This document shows, in pieces, positions 9,714 through 21,337 of a DNA stretch of 64,000 nucleotides. Made by a program: the position numbers and the translations under genes. The stretch comes from Siphlonurus alternatus (taxonomy: Eukaryota > Arthropoda > Insecta > Ephemeroptera > Siphlonuridae): NCBI GenBank assembly GCA_949825025.1, contig OX463787.1, positions 19,873,482 through 19,937,481 of the forward strand, written 5' to 3'. Below the pieces are notes generated by a model that worked only from the letters and a program-made list of their open reading frames with translations, was not told the DNA's origin and did not search any database. Within the stretch, counting starts at the first letter, position 1. Every line of letters starts with the position of its first letter.

Positions 9714-12700
9714 ATGGTCAACATCATGGTGAGCAGTTTCATACATTAAATTTTGAAGTCCATTTCTTGAATATTTTAATTTAACGATTGACCTCAGTTA
9801 CTACTCAAGTCAAAAGAAATTTCTGTCAGACGGAATCGAATGAAATAAATTTTAAAAATTCGAGAGTGCTCTAAAACTCAACCGATTATATTTTAACCTG
9901 ATTCAAGGGGGCGGTTTCCTCACAATAGCTCCATTTCCGGTTTCCGTCCATAAGGCTCCTGCCCCATAATACCAATCAATCAATCGACCATAAGGCTAAT
10001 GTTAAACTTATACCTCAGTTTTCTTAAAAGTGATAAAACTGATCCATTTCAAGATTTATATGCCATGCACCTATTGATGGTGAGTTCAAAGTTCTCTGCA
10101 AATCTAGTAGCATTTAAGAGGGAGATATCAATCAACTGCATATATAAGGTCAATCCTTAATACTTTTGCATATAAATATATTTTTTGTTTACATTATGTG
10201 CCCTTTTTTCTTCTGCATTTCAGAAAACAATGTGCGTGGCTGTAATTACCATCTTGGTCATTCTACATGAGGTTCGTATTATATGTTTTACCAGCATGTA
10301 TGTTTCATTGTTTTAGTGCAAAATATTATGTTTATGGCAAAGAAAATTTTCTTCATAACCCATTAATTTTCAGTTATTACAATGTAGAAGTTTAATATCA
10401 TTTTTAATCTTATTCTTTTCTTAAGGAGATACTCCTCGTGACGTCACAAAATAACACTTGCAATTGTTTTTTAAAAAAAATAGTTCCATGGTTTTAAAAT
10501 ATCTGAAAAAAATCAAGGTAGCACAACTTTCCACCCTCTTTCCATTTCTGTAACAAAAAAAAAGAAAAAAAAAAGAAAAAGGTTGATACTCTATTTACAA
10601 TTTTAATATTTATTTTTTATTTATTTTATTTCGCCCAAACACATAATACATAATGGACAATTTGCATCAACTTTTTTTAGTAGCTCAATCGAAAGAGGAG
10701 GTCGAAAAATACACCTGTGAATTTTATGAGATTTTTATTCGTACTGCATCGTGGCTAAAAGAGAGGTCACGTGACCTGGAGCCAGCGCCCGTGTCGCCCG
10801 TGACGTCACTTAACTGTTCCGTTAAACAAACGATCGACTTTATAACGTTTGCAAACAACCACGTTGCTATGGAAACAAGCAACAATTAATTTATTGTTTA
10901 CAAGCGTTATATAGACAATCGTTTGCTTGACCAGACAGTTCAATGACGTCACGGGCGACACGGGCGCCGGCTCCAGGTCACGTGACCTCTCTTTTAGCCA
11001 TGATGCAGTACGAATAAAAATCGCATAAAATTCACAGGTGTATTTTTCGACCTCCTCTTTCGATTGAGCTACTAAAAAAAGTTGATGCAAATTGTCCATT
11101 ATATTACATATAATATTTTTACTTCATTTTTAACTATAATAATCTTATTCTTGAAATTGGGGCTAAAGGAGATTTGACTTAAATTGTACAGAAAAGAAAG
11201 CAGAAATAGTTAAGTGTTGATTGTTTGCTAAATTTTTTTAAAAAAATATGCAGTGTTTTCAAACTCCCTATATGAAGTTCAAATATTTAATACCATTACC
11301 CTTTAAAAATTCTTACGAATTGTAAATTAATAATAAAAAATAAAACATTTTGTATGAAACAGAACTTGAATGGAGCATCGACCTCATTTTTTTATTGCAG
11401 AAATGAGTAGAAGCTGCAAAGTTATGCTACCCTGATTTTTTTCAGATTTTTTACAGCCCTTTATGTATTTTTAAAAAATTATTGAAAGTCATTTTTGTGA
11501 CGTCACGAAGCGCCTCTCTTTAAGAAAAGGATAGGACTTGCCGCCTCGTTACTTCACAAAAAGGACTTTCAATAAATTTTTATAAATAATTCCCGGACCG
11601 TAAAAAATCTGAAAAAAATAAATGTAGCATAACTTTGCACCCTCTATCCATTTCTGCAAAAAAAAATAAAAAATAAGTGCGATACCTCATTATCACGAAA
11701 ACGTTATGATACCTTGCTTTAACATTGCCTGGAATCATTGCAGATAATACGGATAGGGTAAAAATATAACCATGTTCTTGTAGATTTCTTTTAAAAATAG
11801 GTTTGGAAATATTTTGCTGAATACAATGGACAATTTGCATATAATTTTTTATTGTAGAAATGAATAGAGAGTACCAAATTATGCTACTCTGAATTTATTA
11901 GATTTTTTTGAGACCCAGAACTATTTTTAAATAATTATTGAAAGTACAGCCACGCCCCCTGGAGGCATCTAGGCCCTATCATTTTTATTAAGGATTTAGG
12001 GGGTAGCTAGGGGACAACGTATCTTACAGAAATTTCAAAATTTATTTAAAAATAGTTTAAGTGTCAAAAAAATCTGAAACAATTCAGAGTAGCATAATTT
12101 GGTACTATCTATTCATTTCTGCAGCAAAAAAATTCATGCACTTTGTCAATTTTATTTTGAAAGTTTATTCATGTAAATTAAATCATTATATTGAAGCTAA
12201 CATTTTTATGTTTTCAGGGCGATGCAAAGTCTTTGGACGACAATGGTGTTAAGAACAGCACTCTGAGAGATCAAGCGGCCTTGAAGGAACTGCAGAGGAA
12301 CTTTGGGGGATTATTTGTAAGTGAATTTTTACAAGTTAAGGCGGATTCACATTGAAATTTTCATCAGTGACGCGAATAATGCGCACTTGCTGTAACATGC
12401 ATTGGCGGCTACATTTGGTCATGATTATAAAAAAAAAAAGAGCACCGTAATTAACACGATTCCCGTCGAATTCGCTGCCCCAAAGGATTTCACAGCTTGT
12501 ATGACAAAATCACGTCGCTTCGCCGTTGTCGCCGTCTGAATCCACTTTAATTCATCATTTTGCGGCAGCGAAATTGCGTTATTTGCAAAGCTCTTTTTTT
12601 AGTCACCAAAAAATATGGCTGCCAATGGATTTCAGAGCAAGTGCGCATTATTTGCGTCACGTCGCTTGATAAAATCGTCATGTGAATCTACCTTAAGACA

Positions 12701-15700
12701 TGCAGATATAAATGAATTAAGCAAACAAGATCATTGTAACATTGTAAGAAAATGTCATGGTTAATGTTAAAATTTCTAATTTCATTTTTCAGAATCTTTT
12801 CTTCAATGGACAAAAGCCTATTGATCTGGTAAGAAAATTAATATTAAACAATTTTTATTTCTTATTATAATACAATGTTAATTAATTTATCAATTAACCA
12901 ATACCATACTGACAAAAAGAAAGTAGGCTGAACTGCATTTTTTTTTTTCAGTTGAATTCTGTGCGTCAAGCCTGTAGAAATGCACGTAAGTATATTTTTA
13001 TTTAATAATATCCAATATTAAAATTATGTAATAAAAAGATGTCATCTTTTAAATAAATTTCTTACATTGAGGATCAGTAATTTAATTCGCATTTTCTTCA
13101 AATTTTAAACAATAATACGACATGATAGCGCACATTTGTCCGATCTGCCTTCGGAATAATTCGAATTTTAATTTTATACACCATGTAGAGCAAGCTTTTG
13201 AATAAATTCAAAAGCTCTATCGGTGCGTTACTCATCAATTTTGCTGCTAAAAATACTAAAAAAAAAAGGCTCTACATGACATAAAAAAATAAAATCCAAA
13301 CTTTTACGACTGCACGTTCAGAGACCCCTATGCACGTTAGAAAATAATCACAAACATGTTGAAAGTACGTTAATAAATAACAATACAAAACAATCTAAAC
13401 AAGCACAAAAACAGTATATAAAATTCAGTAAAAATCACTATATAAATATACTATTATGTACTTTAATTTTTATTATAAAAAATCTATTCAAAAATTACAA
13501 CAATACTATTTTAAGAGTGATTAAATTTAAATTTAACAATGTAAATATTTTGCATAATTGAAGTTTACTTGAAATTTATAGAGAAATAATGACACAAAAA
13601 TTAATTAAGTGAATAAACCATTTTTATCGACCTGCAATCTTGCAATCGACTTACATTCTTACAATCGATCTACATCTTTACCATCGATCTACATCTTTAC
13701 AATCGATCTACATCTTTACAATCGACCTGCATTTTTAAAATCGACTAATATTTTTACAATCGACCAACATCTTTACAATCGACCAACATCTTTACAATCG
13801 ACCAACATCTTTACAATCGACCTACATCTTTACAATCGACCTATACATTTTTACACGTCACGTCCAACAGTTATTATTTCTATTCATTCCATTCATTGCC
13901 TGTTGGCATTTTTCTCATTCCATATAAGAAGCCTATTCCTATTATAAAAAACAATCTAATATTCAACCATATTTTACAACACGTTATGGTAATTAATTAT
14001 TTAATTAGTACGAGGGAGTATGATACTAAAAATGAAACATCTTTCTTTAACTTAAACAAAGAAAATAATAAATATGAAATAACAAAGTATTCAAAAACTC
14101 ATTTTTCTTACATCAAAATTTTCCCGATTTTTACGTCACATGGGTGTAAGGCTTAATTCGGCCTATTCTTAAAATTAACATTTTTTTTTCAGTGGCACAG
14201 ACCCCGACCGTGAAGCTTGCAACTGGAACCTACTTCTTCTCTACTATCACTGCGGTAATTAGATTGTGACCAAATTTTCTTACAATTATCCCTAGCATTA
14301 CCAACTTAGGGGGGTCAATACGACCAGTTGATCCTTAAGATAGAGATAACACGGATCAGCTGACCCAATGCTAAAAAAACTACCATTAATGAAAATTATG
14401 AAATAAATTTAAAATGTTCTCCTCTAAATCCCTTATTCGTATCAGTTATTGAAGATATTTTTTCTTGCGCAAGTAAGTTTCTTGCCAAGATGTCGATCTT
14501 ACGTAAGCAATGACGTCTTGAACAAGATTATTATCTTGCTCAAGATCTTTTTAAACCAAAAATATCTTATTTTGCAACTTTTCCCAAATTTTTTGCTTAA
14601 ATATTATTTTTAGAAGGATAATATATATTCCTGACCAGCATTGATTACTGTCTTGCCTCTTTTTTGGACTTTTTGAGTTCACTTGACAAGATCATAAAAG
14701 ATCTTGTAAGATATTGCTCAAGATTTTTGAGCAGGGAATTATACAAATTCGAGCTAGTTTTCGAGTTATTAATTCTTAAAGTTGACTACTTTAACATTGA
14801 AAACTCAAATTTCCATGTTAAATTAGTCAACTTTATAAATTAATAACTCAAAAACTAGCTCGTTTTTTAATACCTGATATTTTAGCTATACTGATAGGGG
14901 ATGTAGAGGAGATTTTTATTTTTATAATTTTCATGAATGGATTTTTTTTAGCAATGTGCCAGCTGATCCGTGTTATCTCTACCTTAATAGCAGGAAATTG
15001 GCTATGAATCATAACATAATGGTGAGAGGAATCATAATTACAGTAGCTATCATATTTAACTTTGGTACACACTAAATTTTTAGATGCTGAATTGGTTTCA
15101 GTACTTTATGTCAGTACAAAATTGTTCCAATTTCGTCTTACATCCAGCACTTTTGACCTATAAAACACTTAATCCAAGTACAAATTTGGTACTGTAAGAC
15201 GAAACTGGAAAATTTTGTACTGACTGGAGCAATTTTGTACTGACAAAAAGTACTGAAAAGCAATTCAGCATTTAAAAATTTGGTGTGTATGGTCATGAAA
15301 TTTCGTATTTTACAACGATGCTGCTTTGAGGCACAAAATTTCCAACAACTGCTTGCGTGTTGCTTGCTAAATGCTATTATATGGTAGCCGTCAAATTTAA
15401 CTGGCTTATGGTCCTGTTTTGTAACGCGCCCAGTCATTGTTAGCCAGTTTGTAACAAAGGATATTATTGGCCGAGCCGAATGACTCCCGAACGCTTCCGA
15501 CAGTTAAATTTGACGGCTGCTGTAGCTGCCATGCAACTCTGCGTGTTTTTTTGAAGTTTAGCACCGTTGCATCCAGCCTTAAATACGACCATAAATGTGA
15601 TGGCTAATTTAGCTAACAAGCAAGTGTTTAGCCTCAAAGAGATAACACAAAAGTCAGAGCTTTGTGATGAGCTAGAAGTAGGGAATGCTACTTTGCACCG

Positions 15701-18700
15701 TGTAACAATAAAGGACCATTGTTGGTATATATTTTAATTATTTTGACATCACTGGCTTCACATTGATTGGTAAGATGGCGGACATCCCAAAGTTTTTAGT
15801 ATGGACAACTTTCATGAAAATGTTTTATTGTATATTTGGATAGAGGACCTCGAGTTATGTTTCATCAATATTTTGTTTTATTTTATTTAACTCTGTAACA
15901 CCCTCAAAATCATATTGCAAAACGCTGTGACGTCATAGTCATGCAATTATTTAACACGTTAACATATGGAAATGCGTTGCATGACTTTGACGTCACAGTG
16001 TTTTTTTCCTTCGATTTTAAGGGTGTTAGGAGATTCAAAAAAATCTGAAAAAATTGACAATACATAACTCGGGGTTCTCTATACAAACATGCAATAAAAA
16101 ATTTTCATGAAGTAAATTTCCGTTTTCGGACCATCCCACGAATATACAAAAATTAATTAATGTAGAGAACCGCAGGTTTATTGCACAAGCAACATCGCAC
16201 TGAGTACGGCTGGGTGGGAGGAAGGGGGAGTGAGTTACATGGAGAAGAGGCAGCAGTGTTGCCAGGCGATGAACGTGACGTCACGTTCCTCCGGTCACGC
16301 TATTCATAGGGCGCTTACCCTGGGGCACTCGCCATCGTGCGGCATGTATTCATACTCAGTTGATGGGTAACGTTTGGTTAAAAAATACTTATTTTTATGG
16401 TCCCCTGTCCTTTAACGCCCCGACAACATTGTTGGTGTAAATAATGATAACGAATTTCTTCACAGCCCACTTGGCAAGGCGCCGTTGAACAATGCGCCGC
16501 TAAAGGAATGCAACTCGTCTCCATTGAGACGCAGGCAGAGGAAACAGCAATTGAGAACCAAATAACACAGCTTATAAGTAAGTACAATTTTATTATAGTA
16601 AAGAAAGTCATCTGCTCTTTGTTAGTAAACTAAGGCTACATTTTTTATTCCTCAGCTTGATATCAGGAACTTTCCCGCGTTAATATCCTCTCTCGTTTTG
16701 CGCCGCTATGCGCATGCTCAGACTCCCCTTTGAGATCGTCCACTTTTTTTTTTTTTTCTTTTATCAAACCCTATTGGGCACTTCTACTTACTAATTACAT
16801 ACTACTGTGAAATCCTGAACCTTCCGAAATCCTAAGTTGAGCAATTTGTGGGCTCTTCCGGAACGGCCACGGCCTTGCAAATCCATTCCAGCATTTGCCT
16901 GCGGCTGCTGAGGGAAACGTGGAAACCTCAGCCAGGATGGACGCTACAGCTTTTTTCAATGAACCGGAAGTGAAATGTCCAAATCCAGAGGAATCACATA
17001 GTGGAAAAGCGCAACGATTTACACCTGGGTGGGATACGGGTTTTTTGTTGAAAATAGTTACCCATCCAACTACTAACCACGCGCGGCTTTGTGTGATCTG
17101 ACGTGACCCGGTCAAGCGCACTGCGCCACACTTCGCACCGTCCACATTGCACCCACAAATTGGTCTCCATGCTCCAACGTTGGCCTGAGATCTCTGAGGT
17201 CTAGGGAATAGTAGGGGGAGCAAAAAGGCTTCTGAATAAAAAATATATCCTATAAGTTTTGTCGTGTAATGTCTGTCGTATGAAAGGAAAAACATGGAAT
17301 AGTTTTCTATTTACATGTTAACTTATGGAAAATGACTGTTAAATATAAGGTTACAAACGGTTACCTAGCGCCATCAATGCCATTACGTTCTCTGCTCTGG
17401 TGGCAAAATTAGGCACTAAGTCGTACCATGTTTAACAATGGAAATGGTTTCATGTGACAGGCATTATACACAATGGTTTACTACAACCATTGCGAGTAGA
17501 GGACTTTGATTCTAACAGATATTTCACACAGTTCAGTATCGCATGATTTTGCAGCATATAAATTAAAAGTAAGAAGTTATACAAACAGGTGTAGCCACGT
17601 ACTTACAGTACATAGATTTGTAACGTTTGTCTTATAATAAGAAAGTTAAAACTAGTTCACAGTCTCGAATATCTGCGATGGTAAAAGGTATGTGATCGTT
17701 ACATTTCTAATTAAGAACCTGTTCTAAATTTCTCATTACACGAAGCTTTGTACGCAGCTACATCTGATCGCTTTCCGATTTAAACGCCTTTTTTAGGAGT
17801 TTCAACAATGTAGTAGGGCTTATGTCATCACGCGCATGCGCAGCAGTGCTTCTCGGGTACTAGTTTCTTCTGCGCATGCGTGAAAATATAAGTCGCAATT
17901 CACAGTCACATTCCTAAATGGAGTAAGGTGGTATTTTTTTTTGTGTTAAAAATTAATTTTTTCATCAGAAGTCAATAAAATTATAAAAGCTGAAATGGCC
18001 TTGTCGTTGCATACAAAGTTTCCTATTGACACAATGAAAATAAATTATATTCCGTTTTTTAACAGTACCAAAATTCTAAAATAAATAAATAAAATTGGTT
18101 TAGCCACATGCACTGACAACATTGCACGGAGAATAACAAGTAGAGGAGTGAGAGGAGGCGTGGGGGGACAATACGAAGATATGTGCTGTGCGGTGTTGCC
18201 AGTGCAAGTGACGGAACGTGACGTCACGTTCCTCAGCTCATACCAAATACTCCGCACTCACACTGATGCACTTAGGACAGTGCAGCATGAATTTGTACTG
18301 TGTTTTATTAAGTATTTTTTATTAGGAAATACTACTTGTTTTTAGGGATCATGTCCTTTTAAAGGAGGAGATCACTTCAGCTGTAAAGAGTACGTTCGAG
18401 GTGACTGTCCAACCCTGTCCGGACTGGTCTGTGAAAATGGCGGCATATTTTGGTCACGTGGTCTGAAACGTCATATTTACGTCACTGTCTGGTTTTGAAG
18501 AAAAAACGCGCAGTCCGACGGATCGACTGCTATCAGCTGTCGGGCGCGTGAAAGGGGGCGTACAGTACTTTTTGGTACAGTAAAAATGGAGCCTGCTGCT
18601 GTAGATCGCTGCAATTAATAGAAAAAATGTGCATGTATCCCGTCCCGCCCAAGGATTGCGCCAAAATTACCAAAACATTGCGCATTTCGAGTATTGCGAC

Positions 18701-20591
18701 GCATTTCGTTTTTATTTTTATTTATTTTTTATTTTATTATATTTCCCACATGTTACATACATAACAGTTGGCAGGTGACACTATAACAGTCCTTTAAAGA
18801 ACAAATCACAACGAAGTTGCGAATAGTATCCCTTTTAACGATTAAAATAATAATATCGAGGAAAACATAACAATAAGATAACATGCGTGTAAATAATTAT
18901 TATAATTAAGCGTGTAAACAACACAAAAAGTCAATAAACAAACTATTTACAATGAATGACTCAATAAATAAGCATTTAATTTTGAAATTAAATGTTCAGT
19001 TTAGTTCTACAGTCCGACTATAGAGGGACTCGTCCAACTTTTTAGCCGGACCGCTCAACACCGGCCGGACTGCGGAAGTGACGTCATGAGAGGGGAGGTA
19101 AGGAGGGGAAATGGACGGCAGTCCGACTGTAAAAAAAAACGATTTTAGACGGTCCCGACCGGTCCGGACTGGGTTGGACAGTCACCTCGAACGCACTCAA
19201 AGGCGGGTTCACAATAAGCGTCGAATTTTTCTAGACGCGCGTCAGAAGCGTCTGAAGCTTGCAGTTCCAAGCTTCTAAAAATCACGCGCATGCACGCGTC
19301 AGTTTTTTGACCAATCAGAGGTTTTTGACGCTGCGTCTAGAAAAAATTGACGCCAATTGTGAATGCGGCTTAACATTTTTATTAATTTATAAAATTATAT
19401 TGAATTAAATAGAAAATAAAATCACCACTTAACTGTACACCCCAGGAGTGATACTGCGCATGCGCAGAAGTGAAGATATAGGCCTTAAATTATTCGCTGC
19501 TGGAACTCGTACATCAATGCGTAAGGTTATACTGTTTTTTTTTTTTTTTTATAAATACTGCACTAAAATTTTGACATTATTTCTAAATCAGTCATGGGAG
19601 GTGTTGCGCAGTGCACTTGACCGGGTCTCATCAGATCACCGAAGTCAAGCAATGGCAAGCGTGGTTAGCAGTTGGATGTGTGCATGGGTGATAATTTTCA
19701 ACAAAAACCATGTTTCCCACCCAGGGGTAAATCGTTGCGCTTTTTCACTATGTGGTTCCCCTGGCCGTGGACCATTGCACTTCCTGTTCATTGACAAAAG
19801 CTGTAGCGTCTATTCTGACTGAGGTTTCCACGTTTCCCTCAGTCGCAGGCAAATGCCGAGATGGATTGCAAGGCCTTGGCCGCTCTTATTCCTGAAGAGC
19901 CCGTGAAACGCTGAAGTTAGAGTTTCTGAAGTTTCGGGATTTCAAAGAAGTTTGCAATTAGTAATTAGATATAATATAATTATATGTAAATCAATGATCA
20001 ATAGAGGCTTCAAGTGATGCGCTCTCGCTGCGCAATGTTGTCGCTATAAAGGTCCATCTTGCCCTTGAAAATAAAGCAAAGTGTTTTTTTAACTTTTCTC
20101 GGTTATAAATCAAGTAAAAAAATATTAATCTTTAATTATCTACTGTATTTTTCAGTTTGGGCCAAAGTTTCGTAAAATAATTTTCACTAAAAAATCTTAT
20201 TCTTAGTGAAAAAGTGAATTCACGTTTTTCTTTTTACATTGGTTTGAATAGGAAGGTGGGAACACCTAAAAATCAGCTGACTTGAAGCCTCAATGTTTCA
20301 GATACCAATCAAGCTGCTGTCAACGACTTATTCTGGCTATCCCTGCATAACATTAATGCAGCCGCGACCTTCATTTGGGCTAGTACCGGACAACCACGTG
20401 TAACTTTCGCCGTTGCTGCTGGTGTTGCACCTTGGTCCCTCAACTTTCCAAGTAACCCTGCCGTTGCTAATAGTTGTGTACGTCTTCAGGCTGCAGCAGC
20501 CAATGTTTTTAACTGGCAAGATCAACTCTGCAACGTAGCTACTTCTAAATACATATGTGAGCTTTCTCCAGTGTGCAGGCTTGTTGTTTAA
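9714..20591 (+). CDS. C-type-lectin-like secreted protein (CTL gene 1), 8 exons
   Basis: Exons: 9714-9728, 10224-10271, 12218-12316, 12793-12828, 12952-12985, 14193-14254, 16466-16577, 20302-20591. All introns are GT-AG and phases join without a stop, giving 231 residues. Order: MVNIM-KTMCVAVITILVILHE signal peptide; a short polar linker ending ...LQRNFGGLF-NLFFNG; LNSVRQACRN (extra Cys); TGTYFFSTITA; then the C-type lectin fold WQGAVEQCAAKG, QLVSIETQAEE, FWLSL, NSCVRL, DQLCN and YICE. The protein is presumably secreted. The usual sugar/calcium residues are not complete: TGQPR where EPN/QPD is expected and NWQDQ where WND is expected, so ligand binding is uncertain. Gene 3 has the same exon plan. 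Introns hold many MITEs and one SINE. Confidence 0.88.
10224..10271 (+). CDS. CTL gene 1 exon 2 (signal peptide)
   Basis: Acceptor TGCATTTCAG and donor GAG|GTTCGT. It codes 16 residues with hydrophobic core CVAVITILVIL, in phase 0 at both ends. The equivalent exon in gene 3 codes SKTVCCFLMIVILHQ, confirming both. Confidence 0.85.
10427..10592. mobile_element. MITE family A, right half (A1)
   Basis: Carries GTGACGTCACAAAATAAC, the TAGTTCC...AAATATCTGAAAAAAATC arm and CACCCTCTTTCCATTTCTGT, as in the right half of complete copies such as 60831-61150. The left arm is missing. Lies in intron 2 of CTL gene 1. Confidence 0.6.
10650..11103. mobile_element. 454-bp long-arm foldback MITE (P1)
   Basis: Two arms of about 185-195 bp are almost perfect reverse complements, from ATAATGGACAATTTGCATCA to its complement ending CCATTAT. 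Each arm holds GGTCACGTGACC and TGACGTCA. A spacer of about 70 bp separates them. The ends are AT|GGAC...GTCC|AT, like family A. The two open frames here are the same arm read on opposite strands, not genes. A related half copy is at 28425-28560. Confidence 0.85.
11369..11692. mobile_element. MITE family A, copy A2
   Basis: Left arm AATGGAGCATCGACCTC, TTTTATTGCAGAAATG and GCTACCCTGATTTTTTTCAG. Right arm is the inverted counterpart ending GCGATACCTCAT. A central GTGACGTCACGAAGCGCC lies between the arms. In intron 2 of CTL gene 1. Confidence 0.75.
11824..12150. mobile_element. MITE family A, diverged subtype (A3)
   Basis: Begins AATGGACAATTTGCAT and has GCTACTCTGAATTTATTAGA with an inverted right arm. 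The centre is CACGCCCCCTGGAGGC rather than a CRE palindrome, and matches the subtype at 20652-20987. It ends 67 bp before CTL gene 1 exon 3. Confidence 0.65.
12336..12697. mobile_element. TTAA-flanked MITE, family M (M1)
   Basis: TTAA|GGCGGATTCACATTG at the left pairs with CATGTGAATCTACC|TTAA at the right. Inner inverted pairs include GACGCGAATAATGCGCACTT. It starts 20 bp after the 5' splice site of CTL gene 1 exon 3. A decayed relative is at 38403-38641. Confidence 0.7.
13617..13855. repeat. 19-bp minisatellite
   Basis: About 12 units of AACATCTTTACAATCGACC with variants (GATCTAC, GACCTGC). Because 19 is not a multiple of three, all frames cycle through the same motif, giving a repetitive 112-residue open frame (NIFTIDLHLYNRP-like) that is not a real gene. 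In intron 5 of CTL gene 1. Confidence 0.85.
14288..14988. mobile_element. Family V fragment interrupted by a family D MITE (D2)
   Basis: 14288-14336 carries CTAGCATTACCAACTTAGGG, the left part of family V. At its TTAA sits the D-type element: TTAA|GATAGAGATAACACGG ... CCGTGTTATCTCTACC|TTAA. D2 has longer arms (inverted CTCCTCTAAATC / GATGTAGAGGAG) and an inner hairpin at 14750-14865 (GAGCTAGTTTTCGAGTTATT with its complement). Confidence 0.6.
15067..15289. mobile_element. MITE family G, copy 1
   Basis: Ends ACACACTAAATTTTTAGATG and CATTTAAAAATTTGGTGTGT. The arms include TGAATTGGTTTCAGTACTTT and GTCAGTACAAAATTG. The longer copy G2 is at 37201-37532 in CTL gene 2. Confidence 0.8.
15382..15521. 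mobile_element. 140-bp hairpin MITE
   Basis: GGTAGCCGTCAAATTTAACT at the left and CAGTTAAATTTGACGGCTGC at the right are inverted repeats around a unique core. Confidence 0.65.
15801..16134. mobile_element. MITE family A relative with two CRE palindromes
   Basis: Starts AT|GGACAACTTTCATGAAAATG and ends ATTTTCATGAAG...GGACC|AT. The inner arms pair GATAGAGGACCTCGAGTTAT with ATAACTCGGGGTTCTCTAT. TGACGTCA occurs in each half (15928 and 15983 regions). In intron 6 of CTL gene 1. Confidence 0.65.
16190..16330. repeat. Repeat pair with 18110-18250
   Basis: Both blocks share the sequence around GTGTTGCCAG and the exact AACGTGACGTCACGTTCCTC. Neither has clear ends; they may be remnants of one MITE. 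Confidence 0.4.
16466..16577 (+). CDS. CTL gene 1 exon 7 (N-terminal half of lectin fold)
   Basis: A 112-nt exon, the same length as its counterparts in genes 2 and 3. Acceptor TTCTTCACAG, donor AA|GTAAGT. Codes PTWQGAVEQCAAKGMQLVSI then an acidic helix TQAEETAIENQI, the first helix, first Cys and first strand of the C-type lectin domain. Confidence 0.9.
16744..17134 (-). mobile_element. 5S rRNA-derived SINE, copy 1
   Basis: Minus orientation. The head (from 17134) contains GTCACGTCAGATCACACAAA, GTGGTTAGTAGTTGGATGGG and TAACTATTTTC, resembling the 5S rRNA internal promoter. The body reads GGGGTAAATCGTTGCGC-type sequence and ends GGGTTTGATAAAAG plus an A-tail (T-tract at 16744-16760). Other copies are at 19599, 24962 and 34751. 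The 166-codon open frame across it is not a gene. Confidence 0.8.
17255..17512. mobile_element. MITE family F, copy 2
   Basis: Collinear with 8219-8508 from GTCGTATGAAAGGAAAAACA through TTACGTTCTCTGCTCTGGTG to CATTGCGAGTAGAGGACTTT. The left terminal repeat is shortened. Confidence 0.65.
18388..19198. mobile_element. 0.8 kb non-autonomous DNA transposon
   Basis: Long terminal inverted repeats: GAGTACGTTCGAGGTGACTG then TCCAACCCTGTCCGGACTGG at the left, with GTTGGACAGTCACCTCGAAC then GCACTC at the right. The middle (about 18708-18970) is an AT-rich block resembling a retroelement 3' end (ATTTCCCACATGTTACATAC). No transposase frame. In intron 7 of CTL gene 1. Confidence 0.75.
19201..19372. mobile_element. 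MITE, GGTTCACAATAAGCGTCGAA ends
   Basis: The left GCGGGTTCACAATAAGCGTC and right GACGCCAATTGTGAATGCGG are inverted, with an inner TTTTTCTAGACGC / GCGTCTAGAAAAA pair. It abuts the previous transposon directly, so one probably landed beside the other. Confidence 0.7.
19599..19970 (+). mobile_element. 5S rRNA-derived SINE, copy 2
   Basis: Head GGGTCTCATCAGATCACCGA then AGTCAAGCA and GTGGTTAGCAGTTGGATGTG resemble 5S rRNA (TCTCGTCAGATCACCGAAGT...). The body CACCCAGGGGTAAATCGTTG follows. The tail is truncated before GGGTTTGATTAAAA. The 124-codon open frame over it is spurious. Confidence 0.8.
20302..20591 (+). CDS. CTL gene 1 exon 8 (C-terminal half of lectin fold)
   Basis: Acceptor AATGTTTCAG. 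Reads FWLSLHNINAAATFIWASTG, then PWSLNFPSNPAVANSCVRL, NWQDQLCN, SKYICELSPVCRLVV-stop. The FW.SL, SC.RL, LC and YICE positions are those of the C-type lectin domain. CELSPVC adds a C-terminal Cys matched by gene 2 (CEMTDPC) and gene 3 (CELAPAC). A frame on the opposite strand is a shadow. Confidence 0.92.
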
Positions 20592-20651
20592 AATTACATC
20601 AAATTTTTGAGGCCATTGGTATGAAAACAGCTCATATTCAAGGGAAGTTGG

Positions 20652-20987
20652 AATGGACAACTTACATGATTTTTTTTTATTTCAGAAATGGATAGAGGGT
20701 ACCAAAATATGCTACTCTGATTTTTTCCAGATTTTTTAGAGACCTGGAAGTATTTTTAAATGATTATTGAAAGTTTTGTAAGTTAAGTTGGCACTCCTGA
20801 ATCCTTAATAAAAAGGATAGGATCGAGACGCCTATTGACGCCTTCAGGCGGCGTGGCCGCACTTTCAATAATTATTTAAAAATAGTTCCGGAGCTCAAAA
20901 AAATCTGAAAAAGTTCCGAGTAGCATAACGTTGCATGCACCCTCTATCCATTTCTGTAATAAAAAAATTTCATGTAAGTTGTCCATT
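20652..20987. mobile_element. MITE family A, diverged subtype (A4) in the 3' flank of gene 1
   Basis: AT|GGACAACTTACATG...CATGTAAGTTGTCC|AT, with arms GCTACTCTGATTTTTTCCAG and inverse. It begins 60 bp after the stop codon and carries AATAAAAA at 20803 and TAATAAAA at 20957, so it may lie in the 3' UTR and supply a poly(A) signal. Another AATAAA is at 21207. Confidence 0.7.
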
Positions 20988-21337
20988 GAATTTTTGAGCC
21001 CCAGCCACATCAACAATATTTTTTCAGATCAATTTTGAACCTACATTTGGAAAGTTAACTATACTTGTCTCTCTGAATCCATGTTCAAATGTGGTCAAAA
21101 AAATTATTGTTTATGTGGTTGAGTCTAAAAAATTCATTTCAAGCTTGCCTCATATATGTGCTGTTTTGATTCTAATGGCCTCTTTTACTTGCAAGGAGAA
21201 ACAGAAAGGAATAAAATAATTTTGGATTTATGATTATTTTTAACTTTTGGTAGTTTTGCATTTAAAATGTTGTGTTTCTTACTTTAGATTTTATTGTATA
21301 ACTCTATATCAACATTTTAATATGGAACACTATATAT

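Noticed and set aside
10653..11099. Two opposite-strand open frames beginning MDNLHQLFLVAQSKEEVEKY
   Set aside because: They are the two arms of one foldback MITE. The identical protein on both strands reflects the palindrome, not two genes.
13609..13947. 112-codon open frame with repeating NIFTIDLHLYNRP-like motif
   Set aside because: It is generated by a 19-bp minisatellite inside an intron. The repeat is out of step with codons and reads alike in several frames, so it is not a gene.
16795..17295. 166-codon minus-strand open frame
   Set aside because: Covers the 5S-derived SINE and its flank; the same body in other SINE copies is broken by stops.
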